DNA of 64,000 bases from Armatimonadota bacterium (lineage in GTDB: Bacteria > Armatimonadota > Fimbriimonadia > Fimbriimonadales > Fimbriimonadaceae): the NCBI GenBank assembly GCA_018268395.1, contig JAFDWQ010000003.1, positions 159,238 to 223,237 of the forward strand, in the 5' to 3' direction. The notes under the pieces were generated by a model. That model was not told the origin of the DNA and did not search any database. It saw only the letters and a list, made by a program, of their open reading frames with translations. The translations under genes and the position numbers were made by a program. Below, piece by piece: positions 26,511-35,229 of this stretch (position 1 is its first letter; each line of letters opens with the position of its first letter).

Positions 26511-27848
26511 TTGAAGAGGGGGACCAAGGTCCCTGCCCACAGTCAAGAACGGATGCTGACGCTGGCCGAAACCTCACGAATGCTCGAGGCCGTGCACCTG
26601 GCGACTCGAAAGTTGGCCAGTTCTGCCGACCTCAACGTCGTCCTGCGCGACGTGCTCGAGCTGTGCGTGGAGGCCGTCGGCGCCGAAGGCGGGACCATCT
26701 ATATCCATGAACCCGCCCTCAACAGGCTGAAGTTCGCCTACGTTTATCCGGAAACCGTCGCCGAGCGGCTCGAGCGCCTCGACATCCCTGACGACTATGG
26801 CGTTGCGGGCGAGGTCTTTAAATCGGCCAAGGTCCGGATCAACACGTTTTCCGACGACGGACAACCGGGCCGCCTGCGCATTCGGGAGAAGACCGGCATC
26901 ACCGTCCGGACGATGATCACGCTGCCCTTGGCCATCGCCGGCCTGGAGCCGCTCGGGATCGTCCAACTAGTGAACAAGCGGTCCGGAGCGTTCAACGAGA
27001 CCGACGAGGCCGTCCTTGAGTCGGTTTCGGACGTTTGCACCCTCGCGATCATGAATTCGCGACTCTTGGCGCAGCAGACCCGGGTCGCGTCCCTTGAAGG
27101 TATGGGCCGGGCGGCTCACGACCTGGCGAACAAAGCGGGCGTGCTGATCACGTTCATCGACGACTTCCGGAGGAACCTGAACGGGCTCCGGGAAGCCCTT
27201 GGTTGCATCCCGACCAACGCCGAGGCGTGTTTCCACCTCGAGATGCTCGAGAGTTCGTTCGAGGAGGTCTTCGCACCGTATTCCGAGCGCGTCTATCGGT
27301 ACGCCCGTTTGATCAACGACCTGGCCGCGGGGAAGAAACTGACGCCCAAGCTGAAGCGGGCGTCGCTGGCCTCGGTCGTCGAAGAGAGCGCGCAGTTCAT
27401 GGAATCTGCGGCGCGCAAGTCGCACGTCCGGATCCTCTACGAACTGGACCGAGGGGCGCCGGAGGCCGAGTTCGACGACCTCTACGTCATCCGGATCGTC
27501 GAAAACCTGGTCGGGAACGCGATCAAGGCCGTCGCCGAAATGGTCGACGACGAGTGGATCGCAGCCAACGCTGGGAACGACGAAGCCTATTTCGGAGCCG
27601 TGACGGTGCGCCACAGGTTCGAGGAGGGTGCCCACGTGATCGAAGTCGAAGACGAAGGCCCCGGCATTCCGCCCGCCACGATCCGGTCGATCTTGGCCGG
27701 AACGGCGTCATCGTCGTGGCAGAGGGCGGCGGGCACCGGTTTCGGGACCAAGGTCGTCATGGAGCTGGCCGGCGCCCTCGGCGCCAAGGTCAGTGTCAAG
27801 TCGAAGCTCGGCGAAGGGACGACCTTTAGGGTCGAGTTTCCTCGCTGA
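26511..27848 (+). CDS. GAF-domain histidine kinase-like protein
   Basis: 445 aa from TTG 26511, or 431 aa from ATG 26553; the start is uncertain. A CATAAT hexamer at 26500-26505 is close to the TTG, which favours a short or absent leader. The GAF sensor domain covers about residues 30-185. A helical dimerisation-like region holds GRAAHDLANKAG, a variant H-box with a candidate phospho-His. The HATPase fold has an N box IVENLVGNAIKAV, a G1 box EDEGPGIPP and a G2 box GTGFGTKVV. No receiver or membrane segment. Its 3' end overlaps the convergent PP2C gene by 23 bases. Confidence 0.82.
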   Translation: MKRGTKVPAHSQERMLTLAETSRMLEAVHLATRKLASSADLNVVLRDVLELCVEAVGAEGGTIYIHEPALNRLKFAYVYPETVAERLERLDIPDDYGVAGEVFKSAKVRINTFSDDGQPGRLRIREKTGITVRTMITLPLAIAGLEPLGIVQLVNKRSGAFNETDEAVLESVSDVCTLAIMNSRLLAQQTRVASLEGMGRAAHDLANKAGVLITFIDDFRRNLNGLREALGCIPTNAEACFHLEMLESSFEEVFAPYSERVYRYARLINDLAAGKKLTPKLKRASLASVVEESAQFMESAARKSHVRILYELDRGAPEAEFDDLYVIRIVENLVGNAIKAVAEMVDDEWIAANAGNDEAYFGAVTVRHRFEEGAHVIEVEDEGPGIPPATIRSILAGTASSSWQRAAGTGFGTKVVMELAGALGAKVSVKSKLGEGTTFRVEFPR

Positions 27849-28665
27849 CGGCGGTCAGGCCGTCCAACCGGACGACGATGCACGTCGTATTGTCGCTTCC
27901 GCCACCCACCAACGCGGCGCCGACGAGCTTCCACGCGGATTCGCTCGGCCCGTTCCCGTTCAAGATCTTTGCGATTTCGGGGTCTTCGACGTGGTTCGTC
28001 AGGCCGTCGCTACAGAGCATATAGACGTCTCCTTCGCGAAGACTGAACGTGAACACGTCCGGCTCGGCGTCGCTTTCTGTCCCGATCGCCCTCGTGAGCA
28101 TATGGCGGTTCGGGTGGTTCTCCGCTTCGGTCCGGCTCATCGATCCTAGAAGGACCATGTCTTCGACCCAGGTGTGGTCCCGCGTCAGTTGTTCGAGGGC
28201 TTCTTCCCGCAGCCGATAGACCCGGGAGTCGCCGACCTGCGCGATGTAGCCCTGATCTTGCAGCAGGACGAGCGCGCTCAAGGTCGTGCCCATGCCGCGT
28301 CGGCTCGGCACGGCCCGGGCGACGTCGAGGACGAAGCGGTTGGCGGCACCGACCGCCGTGCGCAGGGCGACCTCGGTGTCCGAGGCCGGATGGTTGAGAT
28401 AGACGTCGATGAAGGTCTTCAGGGCGAGTTCGCTGGCGATCTGGCCGGCTTCGTGGCCGCCCATACCGTCGCACACCACGAACACGAGGCCCTTGGTGGC
28501 AAGCCTGGCGACGTCGTCGGGAACGTAAAACTCGTACTTGTCCTCGTTGTTCTCCCTGACCCGTCCCAGGTCGGTCTTGGCTCCGACCGACACGGCCGTC
28601 CGGATCCGGAGTTCAGCGGCAGGTACCAGGTCGACGACGTCGAATTCGGCTGTGGTCTCTTCCAT
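27826..28665 (-). CDS. PP2C-type serine/threonine protein phosphatase
   Basis: 279 aa. PPM-family metal-binding motifs: RENNEDKYEF, VCDGMGGHEAG, GTTLSALVL, IAQVGDSRVY, LCSDGLTNHV and GGSDNTTCIVV. It dephosphorylates Ser/Thr and depends on Mn or Mg. It follows the FHA gene by 4 bases, a common pairing in which the phosphatase opposes a Ser/Thr kinase whose phosphosites the FHA domain reads. No Hanks-type kinase lies in the window. Confidence 0.93.
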   Translation of the reverse strand: MEETTAEFDVVDLVPAAELRIRTAVSVGAKTDLGRVRENNEDKYEFYVPDDVARLATKGLVFVVCDGMGGHEAGQIASELALKTFIDVYLNHPASDTEVALRTAVGAANRFVLDVARAVPSRRGMGTTLSALVLLQDQGYIAQVGDSRVYRLREEALEQLTRDHTWVEDMVLLGSMSRTEAENHPNRHMLTRAIGTESDAEPDVFTFSLREGDVYMLCSDGLTNHVEDPEIAKILNGNGPSESAWKLVGAALVGGGSDNTTCIVVRLDGLTAVSEETRP

Positions 28666-28669
28666 CGGC

Positions 28670-29584
28670 TCAGGTCTTAAAGCGGATGCCGATCTCCAGG
28701 CTTCCGAGTTTGATGACGTCGTCAGGGCCGAGCTTGGTGCGCATGTTCGGCGCCAACTTGGCCTCGTTCAGGACTGTACCGTTCGTCGAACCCGTGTCGG
28801 TCAAGAACACGCCTTCGTCCGTGACGTCGACCGTCCCGTGGCTGCCGCTGACATAGGGGTCCGGGATGCAGATCTCGTTGGTGTCCCGCCTCCCGAAGGA
28901 GTGCGTCCCCGGCGCCAAAGGGACCTCCCGGTCCGGAAGGACGAGCCAGGCCACGGCGTCGCTGACGGTCGGGGCGACCGAAATGGCGGCGGTCCGTCCG
29001 CTCATGGCTTGGACGGTCTTCGACCCTTCACCTGGCATCGACAAGGTCAGTTCGAAACCGCCGAGCGACACTTTCTCCCCGTTGGCGAGCGCCTTGCGTT
29101 CACCTTGAGCGAGCTTCTGGCCCCCGAGCGAAGTCCCGTTCGTCGACCCTAGGTCCTCGACCATCAGGATCCCGCCTTCCAGAGTGACCTGACAGTGCCG
29201 ACGGCTGACGCGCGTATCCTCGACCGAAATGTCCCCGGCGCGTCCGACGACGTTGATCCCAGGTCGAAGCTGGTACTCCCGTCCCGTCGTTTCGACGAGG
29301 ACCGGTAGTTGCACGGCCGGTGCACCGAAGGCGTCGCCGTCGAGGGCCATTTCAAAAATGAGTCCGCAATCGTTGCAGAACATGAGCCCCGGAGGGTTGA
29401 AGGACTTACAGACCGGGCACTGGACGGGCTTGATCGTGACGGTCGTGTTCAACGACGGGGCCGCACCCATGATCGTCCGGTTCGGATCGGCCACGGGCGG
29501 AGCGGCCATCATGGTCCGGTTCGGGTCGGAATCCGGTGGCGCTCCGAGCCGGGTTCTGTTCGGATCGTGCATGGTCATTCCCAT
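28670..29584 (-). CDS. Double FHA-domain protein with zinc ribbon and DPNRT repeats
   Basis: 304 aa. Residues 7-43 hold three near repeats with a 13-residue period, each containing DPNRT (Thr at 11, 24 and 37). A zinc ribbon follows: CPVC at 56-59 and CNDC at 70-73. FHA domain 1 (about 90-165) has GRAGDISVEDTRVSRRHCQV and GSTNGTSLGG. FHA domain 2 (about 205-300) has FGRRDTNEICI, VSGSHG and GSTNGTVLNE. FHA domains bind phosphothreonine, so the repeat threonines may be phosphosites that bind in cis or between molecules. Cotranscribed with PP2C. Starts at Met3 or Met5 are also possible. Confidence 0.9.
   Translation of the reverse strand: MGMTMHDPNRTRLGAPPDSDPNRTMMAAPPVADPNRTIMGAAPSLNTTVTIKPVQCPVCKSFNPPGLMFCNDCGLIFEMALDGDAFGAPAVQLPVLVETTGREYQLRPGINVVGRAGDISVEDTRVSRRHCQVTLEGGILMVEDLGSTNGTSLGGQKLAQGERKALANGEKVSLGGFELTLSMPGEGSKTVQAMSGRTAAISVAPTVSDAVAWLVLPDREVPLAPGTHSFGRRDTNEICIPDPYVSGSHGTVDVTDEGVFLTDTGSTNGTVLNEAKLAPNMRTKLGPDDVIKLGSLEIGIRFKT
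29456..29566 (-). repeat. Three tandem 13-codon repeats encoding DPNRT motifs
   Basis: In-frame imperfect repeats within the FHA gene. The units are roughly DPNRTRLGAPPDS, DPNRTMMAAPPVA and DPNRTIMGAAPSL. The core Asp-Pro-Asn-Arg-Thr is invariant. Confidence 0.85.
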
Positions 29585-29645
29585 TTTGGACGATTTTGGG
29601 CCTGCCTATAGCTCAGACCCCCATCGTGTTTCGGACAAAGTGGCG

Positions 29646-29651
29646 CATAAT
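29646..29651 (+). promoter_or_regulatory. Probable -10 of the RRM gene
   Basis: CATAAT lies 111 bases upstream of the ATG, so a leader of about 100 bases is expected, which is unusual in this window. Long leaders are common for RNA-binding or cold-regulated genes, but no known riboswitch fold is recognised. Confidence 0.35.
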
Positions 29652-29762
29652 AAGCGAGTACGCTTCGCTTCAGTCTGCTCACAATGCCCAAGGCCGTGAC
29701 TGCACCGATCCGAATCCGCACGGCCACGCGCATGGCCTCTGCTTGCGCAAGTGAATCAGACA

Positions 29763-30161
29763 ATGGCAACGAAATCCCTGTATGTCGGGAACCTGCCCTA
29801 CTCGACGGACGAGAAGGGTCTCACAGAACTGTTCGCACCTTACGGAGCGAGCAACGCTAGGATCGTCGAGGGACGAGGCTTCGGTTTCGTCGACGTCGAA
29901 GAAGACCAGATGGAGGCCGCGATCGAGGCCACCAACGGCAAGCCCTTGGGCGGCCGGCCCCTGACGGTGAACGAAGCGCGGCCGCGCGAGCCCCGATCGG
30001 GCGGCGGCGGTGGCGGTGGTGGCCGCTTCGGCGGCGGCGGCGGTGGTGGCGGCTACGGTGGTGGCGGCGGCTATGGCGGCGGCGGTGGTTACGGCGGTGG
30101 CCGTGACGGCGGGCGCGACCGTGGCGGTCGTGACCGTGGCGGCCGCGGCGGCCGCTGGTGA
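29763..30161 (+). CDS. Glycine-rich RRM RNA-binding protein
   Basis: 132 aa. One RNA-recognition motif at residues 4-80 with RNP2 LYVGNLPY and RNP1 RGFGFVDV, then a tail of Gly with Tyr, Arg and Asp (GYGGGGGY, RGGRDRGG). This resembles the cyanobacterial Rbp and other bacterial single-RRM proteins; RGG-like tails add RNA affinity or phase separation. ATG 29763 is preferred over GTG 29751, since the RRM starts at once. A hairpin terminator follows. Confidence 0.92.
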   Translation: MATKSLYVGNLPYSTDEKGLTELFAPYGASNARIVEGRGFGFVDVEEDQMEAAIEATNGKPLGGRPLTVNEARPREPRSGGGGGGGGRFGGGGGGGGYGGGGGYGGGGGYGGGRDGGRDRGGRDRGGRGGRW

Positions 30162-30181
30162 TCTTCGCCTGACGACGACCC

Positions 30182-30216
30182 GGGCCTCCGGGGTGCCTAG
30201 TGCACTCCGGAGGCCC
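30182..30216 (+). terminator. Rho-independent terminator after the RRM gene
   Basis: A perfect 10-bp stem GGGCCTCCGG / CCGGAGGCCC (30182-30191 with 30207-30216), 15-base loop, followed by GTTCATTT. The T tract is imperfect. Confidence 0.7.
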
Positions 30217-30246
30217 GTTCATTTGCGATCAGGTAAACCATCCGTT

Positions 30247-30915
30247 ATGGGAACGAAGAAGGTCGCTGACGCTTTATCCGACGTGTTGGCCGATTCGTAC
30301 GTGCTGTTCGCCAAGACGCAGAACTATCACTGGAACGTGGTCGGCCCCGATTTCCCGGGCCTTCACGCCTTGTTCCAGACGCAGTACGAAGAGCTCTTCC
30401 TTGCCGTCGACGAGGTCGCAGAGAGGATCCGCCAACTCGGGTTCAAAACTCCCGGCACGCTCGGCGGGTTCTTGAAAGCGACGGTGCTGTCCGAGGGCGA
30501 AGCCACGAACGCACCTGGCATGGTCGCCGACCTCGCCGCCTGCCACGAGAAGCTCGCCGCACGGGCCCAGACCGCGATCAAAGTGGCCGATGAGGCCGGC
30601 GACGAAGGATCTCTCGACCTTATGGTCGCAAGGCGCAAAGCCCATGACAAGACGGCGTGGATGTTGCGGGCGACTCTGGGAGAAGAGGCCGGGACTGCTT
30701 CGGGCCGCTCGAGCGCGACGGCCGCCGTGACGAAGGCGTCGAAGAGCACCGTCAAAGTCGTGACCAAGGCCCGGCCCAAGGCCGAGAAGAAGGTCAAGGA
30801 GAAGAAGTCGACGGTCGCCAAGGCCGTCCCGGACGCCAAGAAGGCCGCTCCGGTCAAGGCTGCGAAGCCTGCAGCGGCTTCGGGCAAGAAGAAGGTTCGC
30901 CAGGCCATGGGCTGA
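30247..30915 (+). CDS. dps: Dps-family ferritin-like protein with lysine-rich histone-like tail
   Basis: 222 aa. Residues 1-150 are the Dps four-helix bundle. Ferroxidase-type residues lie in QNYHWNVVGPDFPGLH and EELFLAVDEVAERI. Dps dodecamers oxidise and store iron and guard DNA. Residues about 158-222 are an added Lys/Ala/Pro-rich tail (KKVKEKKS, KKAAPVKAAKPAA) similar to histone H1 tails, which should bind DNA. ATG 30247 follows the RRM terminator; the in-frame sequence upstream is shadow of the Gly-rich repeat. Confidence 0.9.
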   Translation: MGTKKVADALSDVLADSYVLFAKTQNYHWNVVGPDFPGLHALFQTQYEELFLAVDEVAERIRQLGFKTPGTLGGFLKATVLSEGEATNAPGMVADLAACHEKLAARAQTAIKVADEAGDEGSLDLMVARRKAHDKTAWMLRATLGEEAGTASGRSSATAAVTKASKSTVKVVTKARPKAEKKVKEKKSTVAKAVPDAKKAAPVKAAKPAAASGKKKVRQAMG

Positions 30916-30941
30916 GCGTGACGGAGGGGTAACGTCCGCTC

Positions 30942-32636
30942 ATGCCGGACGTCCGTTACGACCGCTATTACAGGTACGACGACCTGACACGGATCCTCCG
31001 TGCTTACGTCGACGAGTACCCGGGTCTCGTCGCGCTGGACTCGATCGGGAAAAGCCACGAGGGTCGGGACATCTGGCTTGTGACGGTCACCGATGGCGGA
31101 GACCACCGCGAAAAGCCGGCGTTCTGGTGTGACGGCAACATCCACGCGAGCGAAGTCAGCGCGAGCACGACCGTGCTGATGATCTTGGACAAACTCGTCG
31201 GAAAGAAACAGGCCCCGACTGCCGCCGCGCTCCTGAAGGACCGGACCTTCTATCTCGTCCCGAGGTTCAACCCGGACGGGGCCGAGTGGGCCCTCGAAGA
31301 CACGCCTCGGATCGTCCGGAGTTCTACTCGCCCCTATCCGTACGACGAGGACGACCTCTATGGCCTCGAACGTCGGGACATGGACGGCGACGGCCGCATC
31401 CTGAGCATGCGCGTCAAAGATCCCAACGGCCCGTGGAAAGTGGCCGAAGACGAACCTCGGCTTTTGAAACGGCGAGAACCTGGCGAGGTCGGCGGCGAGT
31501 ACTACCGCCTCTTGCCCGAAGGCGTGCTCCACAACTATGACGGGCTGTCGATCCGTTCGCGCAAAGTCAAGGAAGGGCTCGATATGAACCGCAACTTCCC
31601 CAGCGCGTGGCGGCTGGAAGGCGAGCAGTACGGAGCGGGGCCCTATCCCACGAGCGAGCCCGAAGTCCGCGCGATCGTTCAAGCCATCAGTGACCGGCCG
31701 AACATCTGTGGAGCGATGAGTTTCCACACGTTCAGCGGCGTGCTCCTGCGACCTCCGAGCCGGATGCCGGACGACGACATCCCCGCTGAAGACCTTTGGA
31801 CGTACCAAGAGCTCGGGGCGAACGGCCACAAGATGACGGGATACCCGGCCATCAGCAACTACCACGAGTTCAAGTACCACCCTAAAGAGGTCATCACCGG
31901 GGTCTTCGACGATTGGATGTACGAGCACCGGGGTGTCCATGCTTGGACGGTCGAAATCTGGTCCCCACAGCGTCAGGCCGGGATCACGGACTACAAGTAC
32001 ATCGATTGGTTCCGGACCCACCCGTTCGAGGACGACGTCAAGCTCTTGAAATGGTCCGACGAGGCCCTTGGGGGCCATGGTTACGAGGATTGGCGGCCCT
32101 ACGTCCATCCGCAATTGGGCGACGTCGAGATCGGTGGTTGGGACCCGCACTACGCGTTCCGGAACCCTCCACCGGACTTCCTGGAGAACGAAGTCGGGCC
32201 TCTCGCCGACTGGGCGCTGTGGCACTCGTCCACGGGCCCGTGCCTCGCTTTGCGAGACGTCCGAACGGAGAAGCTCGACGGCGGCGCCGTGCGGATCCGG
32301 TTCGCGGTCCAGAACTCGGGTTGGCTTCCGACCAACGTGACGAAGATGGCCCTCGACAAGAAGCTGTGCCGCGGCGTCGTCGGGGAGATCGTCCGAAGGG
32401 GAGAAGACTGGGCGACAGAAGGGACGGAACCGTCGTGGCTCGTGTCCGGGAGGTTGCGGGAGGACAAGGGTCAGCTCGTCGGTTGGAGCCATGTCCCCAT
32501 CGGGGGGTTCGGCTGGCACAGCGACCCGACCGAGGATATCGCGGTGTTCGAATGGGTCGTCAGCGGCCCAGGGACGTACGATCTGACGGCCCGACACGAA
32601 CGTGCCGGGGCGGTCAAGGCGACCGTCGAAGTCTGA
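30942..32636 (+). CDS. M14-family zinc carboxypeptidase
   Basis: 564 aa. Zinc ligands are visible: HASE (His-x-x-Glu) in CDGNIHASEVSAS and a later His in MSFHTFSG. The probable catalytic Glu is in WTVEIWSPQ. Substrate-side Arg/Asn lie in DMNRNFPSAW. A C-terminal beta-sandwich region starts at about residue 440. No signal peptide is seen, unlike many M14 enzymes, so it may be cytoplasmic. It cuts C-terminal residues from peptides; the specificity is not readable. GGAGGGG lies 12 bases before the ATG. Confidence 0.87.
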   Translation: MPDVRYDRYYRYDDLTRILRAYVDEYPGLVALDSIGKSHEGRDIWLVTVTDGGDHREKPAFWCDGNIHASEVSASTTVLMILDKLVGKKQAPTAAALLKDRTFYLVPRFNPDGAEWALEDTPRIVRSSTRPYPYDEDDLYGLERRDMDGDGRILSMRVKDPNGPWKVAEDEPRLLKRREPGEVGGEYYRLLPEGVLHNYDGLSIRSRKVKEGLDMNRNFPSAWRLEGEQYGAGPYPTSEPEVRAIVQAISDRPNICGAMSFHTFSGVLLRPPSRMPDDDIPAEDLWTYQELGANGHKMTGYPAISNYHEFKYHPKEVITGVFDDWMYEHRGVHAWTVEIWSPQRQAGITDYKYIDWFRTHPFEDDVKLLKWSDEALGGHGYEDWRPYVHPQLGDVEIGGWDPHYAFRNPPPDFLENEVGPLADWALWHSSTGPCLALRDVRTEKLDGGAVRIRFAVQNSGWLPTNVTKMALDKKLCRGVVGEIVRRGEDWATEGTEPSWLVSGRLREDKGQLVGWSHVPIGGFGWHSDPTEDIAVFEWVVSGPGTYDLTARHERAGAVKATVEV

Positions 32637-32642
32637 ATCGGC

Positions 32643-33131
32643 TCAGGACCACTTCTTGAGGAACGGGATGACCTTCGCGGGATCGTGGTGGTCTCCCGTT
32701 TCAAGGAGGCCCGTGTCTTGGGAATGGAGCAACTTGCCCGTCTTGTCCAGGACGAACAGGTGCGGGTACCCGTTGATCTTCGGATACTTCGACAGGACGG
32801 CCTTGTTCTCGTTCTCGGGACTGAAGTTGACCTTCACGACGATGTATTTGTCCTTGAGGATCTTGGCCGCTTCCAAGTTTGTCAGGAAGAATGCATCGAG
32901 CTTGTGGCACCAACCGCACCACTCGCCTCCGACGTCCAGAAGGATGCGCTTGTCCTGCTTCTTCGCCAGCTTGACGGCCTCGGCGATGTCCTTGGCAGCG
33001 TCGCGCTTCGGATCGAACTTGTGCCGTTCGGCCTTTGCGTGCGGGTCGGTGTGCTGGGCCAAGGCTGTGCACGGCAGAAACGCGGCCGGCAGCAGGACCG
33101 CGAGGGCGGAAGTCAGGACGGCGGCTTTCAT
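32643..33131 (-). CDS. Exported thioredoxin-like protein (CGWC)
   Basis: 162 aa with a signal peptide (MKAAVLTSALAVLLPAAF..ALAQ). The thioredoxin-like fold has the active site WCGWCHKLDAFFL and a cis-Pro region GYPHLFVL. It probably reduces or isomerises disulfides outside the cytoplasm, possibly opposite to the VKOR-DsbA fusion at 19562. Convergent with the M14 gene, 6 bases apart. A TAGCAT hexamer ends 9 bases before the ATG. Confidence 0.86.
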   Translation of the reverse strand: MKAAVLTSALAVLLPAAFLPCTALAQHTDPHAKAERHKFDPKRDAAKDIAEAVKLAKKQDKRILLDVGGEWCGWCHKLDAFFLTNLEAAKILKDKYIVVKVNFSPENENKAVLSKYPKINGYPHLFVLDKTGKLLHSQDTGLLETGDHHDPAKVIPFLKKWS

Positions 33132-33243
33132 CAGGACAGGATGCTACCTGAGCCGCCCTTCGGCCCCGGCCTCGGGCAGCGGCCGCTTCGGCGGATAAGG
33201 GAAACGGGGGTCGTCTTTCGCCCCGGGCCGGTGCGGCGACAGA

Positions 33244-33249
33244 TATACT
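33244..33249 (+). promoter_or_regulatory. TATACT -10 box, leaderless purF
   Basis: TATACT plus six bases plus GTG 33256. No Shine-Dalgarno is possible in the remaining leader. Confidence 0.55.
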
Positions 33250-33255
33250 TCCCTC

Positions 33256-34731
33256 GTGGCGCATCAGGACGAGTGGCACGTCGACCGACCCAAGGAAGAG
33301 TGCGGCTGCGTCGGGTTGTTCGTGCCGGACGAAGATGCGGCCAGGCTGACCTTCTTTTCCCTCTTCGCTTTGCAGCACCGGGGTCAGGAATCGGCGGGTA
33401 TCGCCGTCGGGGACGGCCATCGCGTCCGGATGCACAAGGATATGGGCCTGGTCAACCAGGTTTTCAACGAAGACGTCCTGGCCACCTTGAAGGGGCGGTT
33501 TGCGATCGGACACACCCGGTACAGCACGAGCGGTTCCAGTGTCCTCCGGAACGCCCAGCCGATCTATTGCACGAGCGTCGTCGGGGAGATCGCGGTCGCC
33601 CACAATGGGAACCTCATCAACGCGAAGGAACTCCGTGACGAGTTCCAGGCCGAAGGCGAGCGCCTTGACACCACCGCGGACAGCGAGGTGATCGCCCGAC
33701 TCCTGGTCAAACACATGCACCTCGGGCCGGTCGAGGCCGTCGCCGAAACGATGAAGCGGGCCAAGGGCGCTTACAGCGTCACCGTCTTGACCCCGAACAT
33801 GGTCCTTGGGTTCCGCGACCCGAGCGGGATCCGACCGTTGGTGGCCGGAAACGTCGGTTCGGGGTTCATGGTCGCGAGCGAAAGCTGCGCGTTCTTCCCG
33901 ATCGGCGGGACTCCGGTCCGCGACCTGAAACCAGGTGAAGTCGTCGTGATCGACAAGGACGGCATGCGGTTCGCCCAAGCCGTCCCGTCCGAAGCGGAAT
34001 CCATGTGCCTTTTCGAGTTCATCTATTTCGCTCGTCCGGATTCGGTGATGTACGGCAGAGAACTCTATAAGGTCCGGGAGAACATGGGCCGGGAACTCGC
34101 CAAGGAGCACCCGGTCGAGGCCGACGTCGTCGTTCCGGTCCCGGACAGCGGAATTCCGGCCGCCCACGGTTTTTCGGAAGTCGCTGGCATCCCTTTCCAC
34201 GAGGCGATGATGAAGAGCCGCTACATCCATCGGACCTTCATCCAGCCTGACCAGCGGATGCGCGAGCTCGGCGTCCGCATGAAACTGGCTCCGTTGCCCG
34301 GCCAGATCGCAGGCAAACGGATCGTCCTTGTGGACGATTCGATCGTCCGTGCGACGACCACCCGCCAGATCGTCGGCATGCTGTTCGATTTCGGGGCGAA
34401 GGAGGTCCACGTCCGGATCACGGCTCCCCCGATCAAGTTCCCCTGCTTTTATGGCATCGACATGGCGCGCAAGGGCGAGCTTGCAGCTGCGATCATGGAG
34501 ACCGACGAAATCTGCGAGCATCTCGGGGCGACGTCGCTCGGCTATCTGAGCGTCGAGGGCGCGACGGCCGCCGTCGGTCAGGACAAGGGCCGCTTCTGCC
34601 TCGCGTGCTTTAACGGCGAGTACCCGATCCCTGTTCCGGAGGGGCTCAGCAAAATGGCCTTCGAAGAAGCGCCTGGCGTCGGCCAGTTAGCGACCGTCAC
34701 CAGCGGCCAGCTGAAATTGATCGACGACTGA
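33256..34731 (+). CDS. purF: Amidophosphoribosyltransferase
   Basis: 491 aa, first step of purine synthesis: PRPP plus glutamine to phosphoribosylamine. The N-terminal glutamine amidotransferase starts after a propeptide-like stretch ending EECGCVGLF; the nucleophile is the Cys after EE. Next come LQHRGQESAGI and GHTRYST. The phosphoribosyltransferase domain has the PRPP loop VLVDDSIVRATTTRQI. Cysteines near the end (CLACFNGEYP) fit the Fe-S-cluster type. The start is a leaderless GTG. Confidence 0.96.
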   Translation: MAHQDEWHVDRPKEECGCVGLFVPDEDAARLTFFSLFALQHRGQESAGIAVGDGHRVRMHKDMGLVNQVFNEDVLATLKGRFAIGHTRYSTSGSSVLRNAQPIYCTSVVGEIAVAHNGNLINAKELRDEFQAEGERLDTTADSEVIARLLVKHMHLGPVEAVAETMKRAKGAYSVTVLTPNMVLGFRDPSGIRPLVAGNVGSGFMVASESCAFFPIGGTPVRDLKPGEVVVIDKDGMRFAQAVPSEAESMCLFEFIYFARPDSVMYGRELYKVRENMGRELAKEHPVEADVVVPVPDSGIPAAHGFSEVAGIPFHEAMMKSRYIHRTFIQPDQRMRELGVRMKLAPLPGQIAGKRIVLVDDSIVRATTTRQIVGMLFDFGAKEVHVRITAPPIKFPCFYGIDMARKGELAAAIMETDEICEHLGATSLGYLSVEGATAAVGQDKGRFCLACFNGEYPIPVPEGLSKMAFEEAPGVGQLATVTSGQLKLIDD

Positions 34732-34734
34732 GGC

Positions 34735-35229
34735 TCACTTTCCGTTAAGGAACCCCAAAGCCGCCGCGTGACGCTTGAGGATCTGCTCGGAATACTTGAA
34801 CACGGCCTCTGTCAGGGGGTTCCAGAGATGGTACGTCTCTGGCAGTTCGGCCAGCGGCAAGATGCGGCGGCCCATCGATTCGAACTCCGCCGGAATCTCC
34901 ACGAGTTCCTTGACCCGTGCGGCGTAAACGTCGGCCCACCGCACTTCGCCTCGTTCCGTGATCCGGTAGCAACCGAGATAGATGACGTCCTGGAGGATCG
35001 CTCCCGCCTCCTCGCGCGCTTCACGGACGGCGGCTTCGAGGGACGATTCGTCCGGCTCTACGCGCCCGCTGGGGATGCACCAGCCGCGGTCTTGGATGTT
35101 GCAGATCAGGACTTGGTCGTCGCACCAAGGGAAGACGAGTGCCGCGAAGGCCCTCAAGGGGGCACGGAACGGCGCCGGGAAGAACTCAAGGTTCTGCCGT
35201 CCGTACTTTCCCGTCGGAAACCTGCTCAA
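34735..35229 (-). CDS. Nudix hydrolase
   Basis: 164 aa. The Nudix box is GRVEPDESSLEAAVREAREEAG with the RE..EE core, for cleaving nucleoside diphosphate-X compounds. The substrate is unknown. The likely start is TTG 35229, in a TTGA overlap with the lepB stop and 4 bases after AAGGAGG. The long upstream frame is antisense-register shadow of lepB. The C-terminus lies 3 bases from purF's stop. Confidence 0.83.
   Translation of the reverse strand: MSRFPTGKYGRQNLEFFPAPFRAPLRAFAALVFPWCDDQVLICNIQDRGWCIPSGRVEPDESSLEAAVREAREEAGAILQDVIYLGCYRITERGEVRWADVYAARVKELVEIPAEFESMGRRILPLAELPETYHLWNPLTEAVFKYSEQILKRHAAALGFLNGK

Noticed and set aside
30000-30140. GGC-rich repeat as a CRISPR or mobile repeat
   Set aside because: It encodes the Gly-rich tail of the RRM protein; units are irregular and no spacers exist.
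30363-32597. 744-codon minus-strand frame
   Set aside because: Antisense to Dps and the M14 peptidase, whose motifs are clear.
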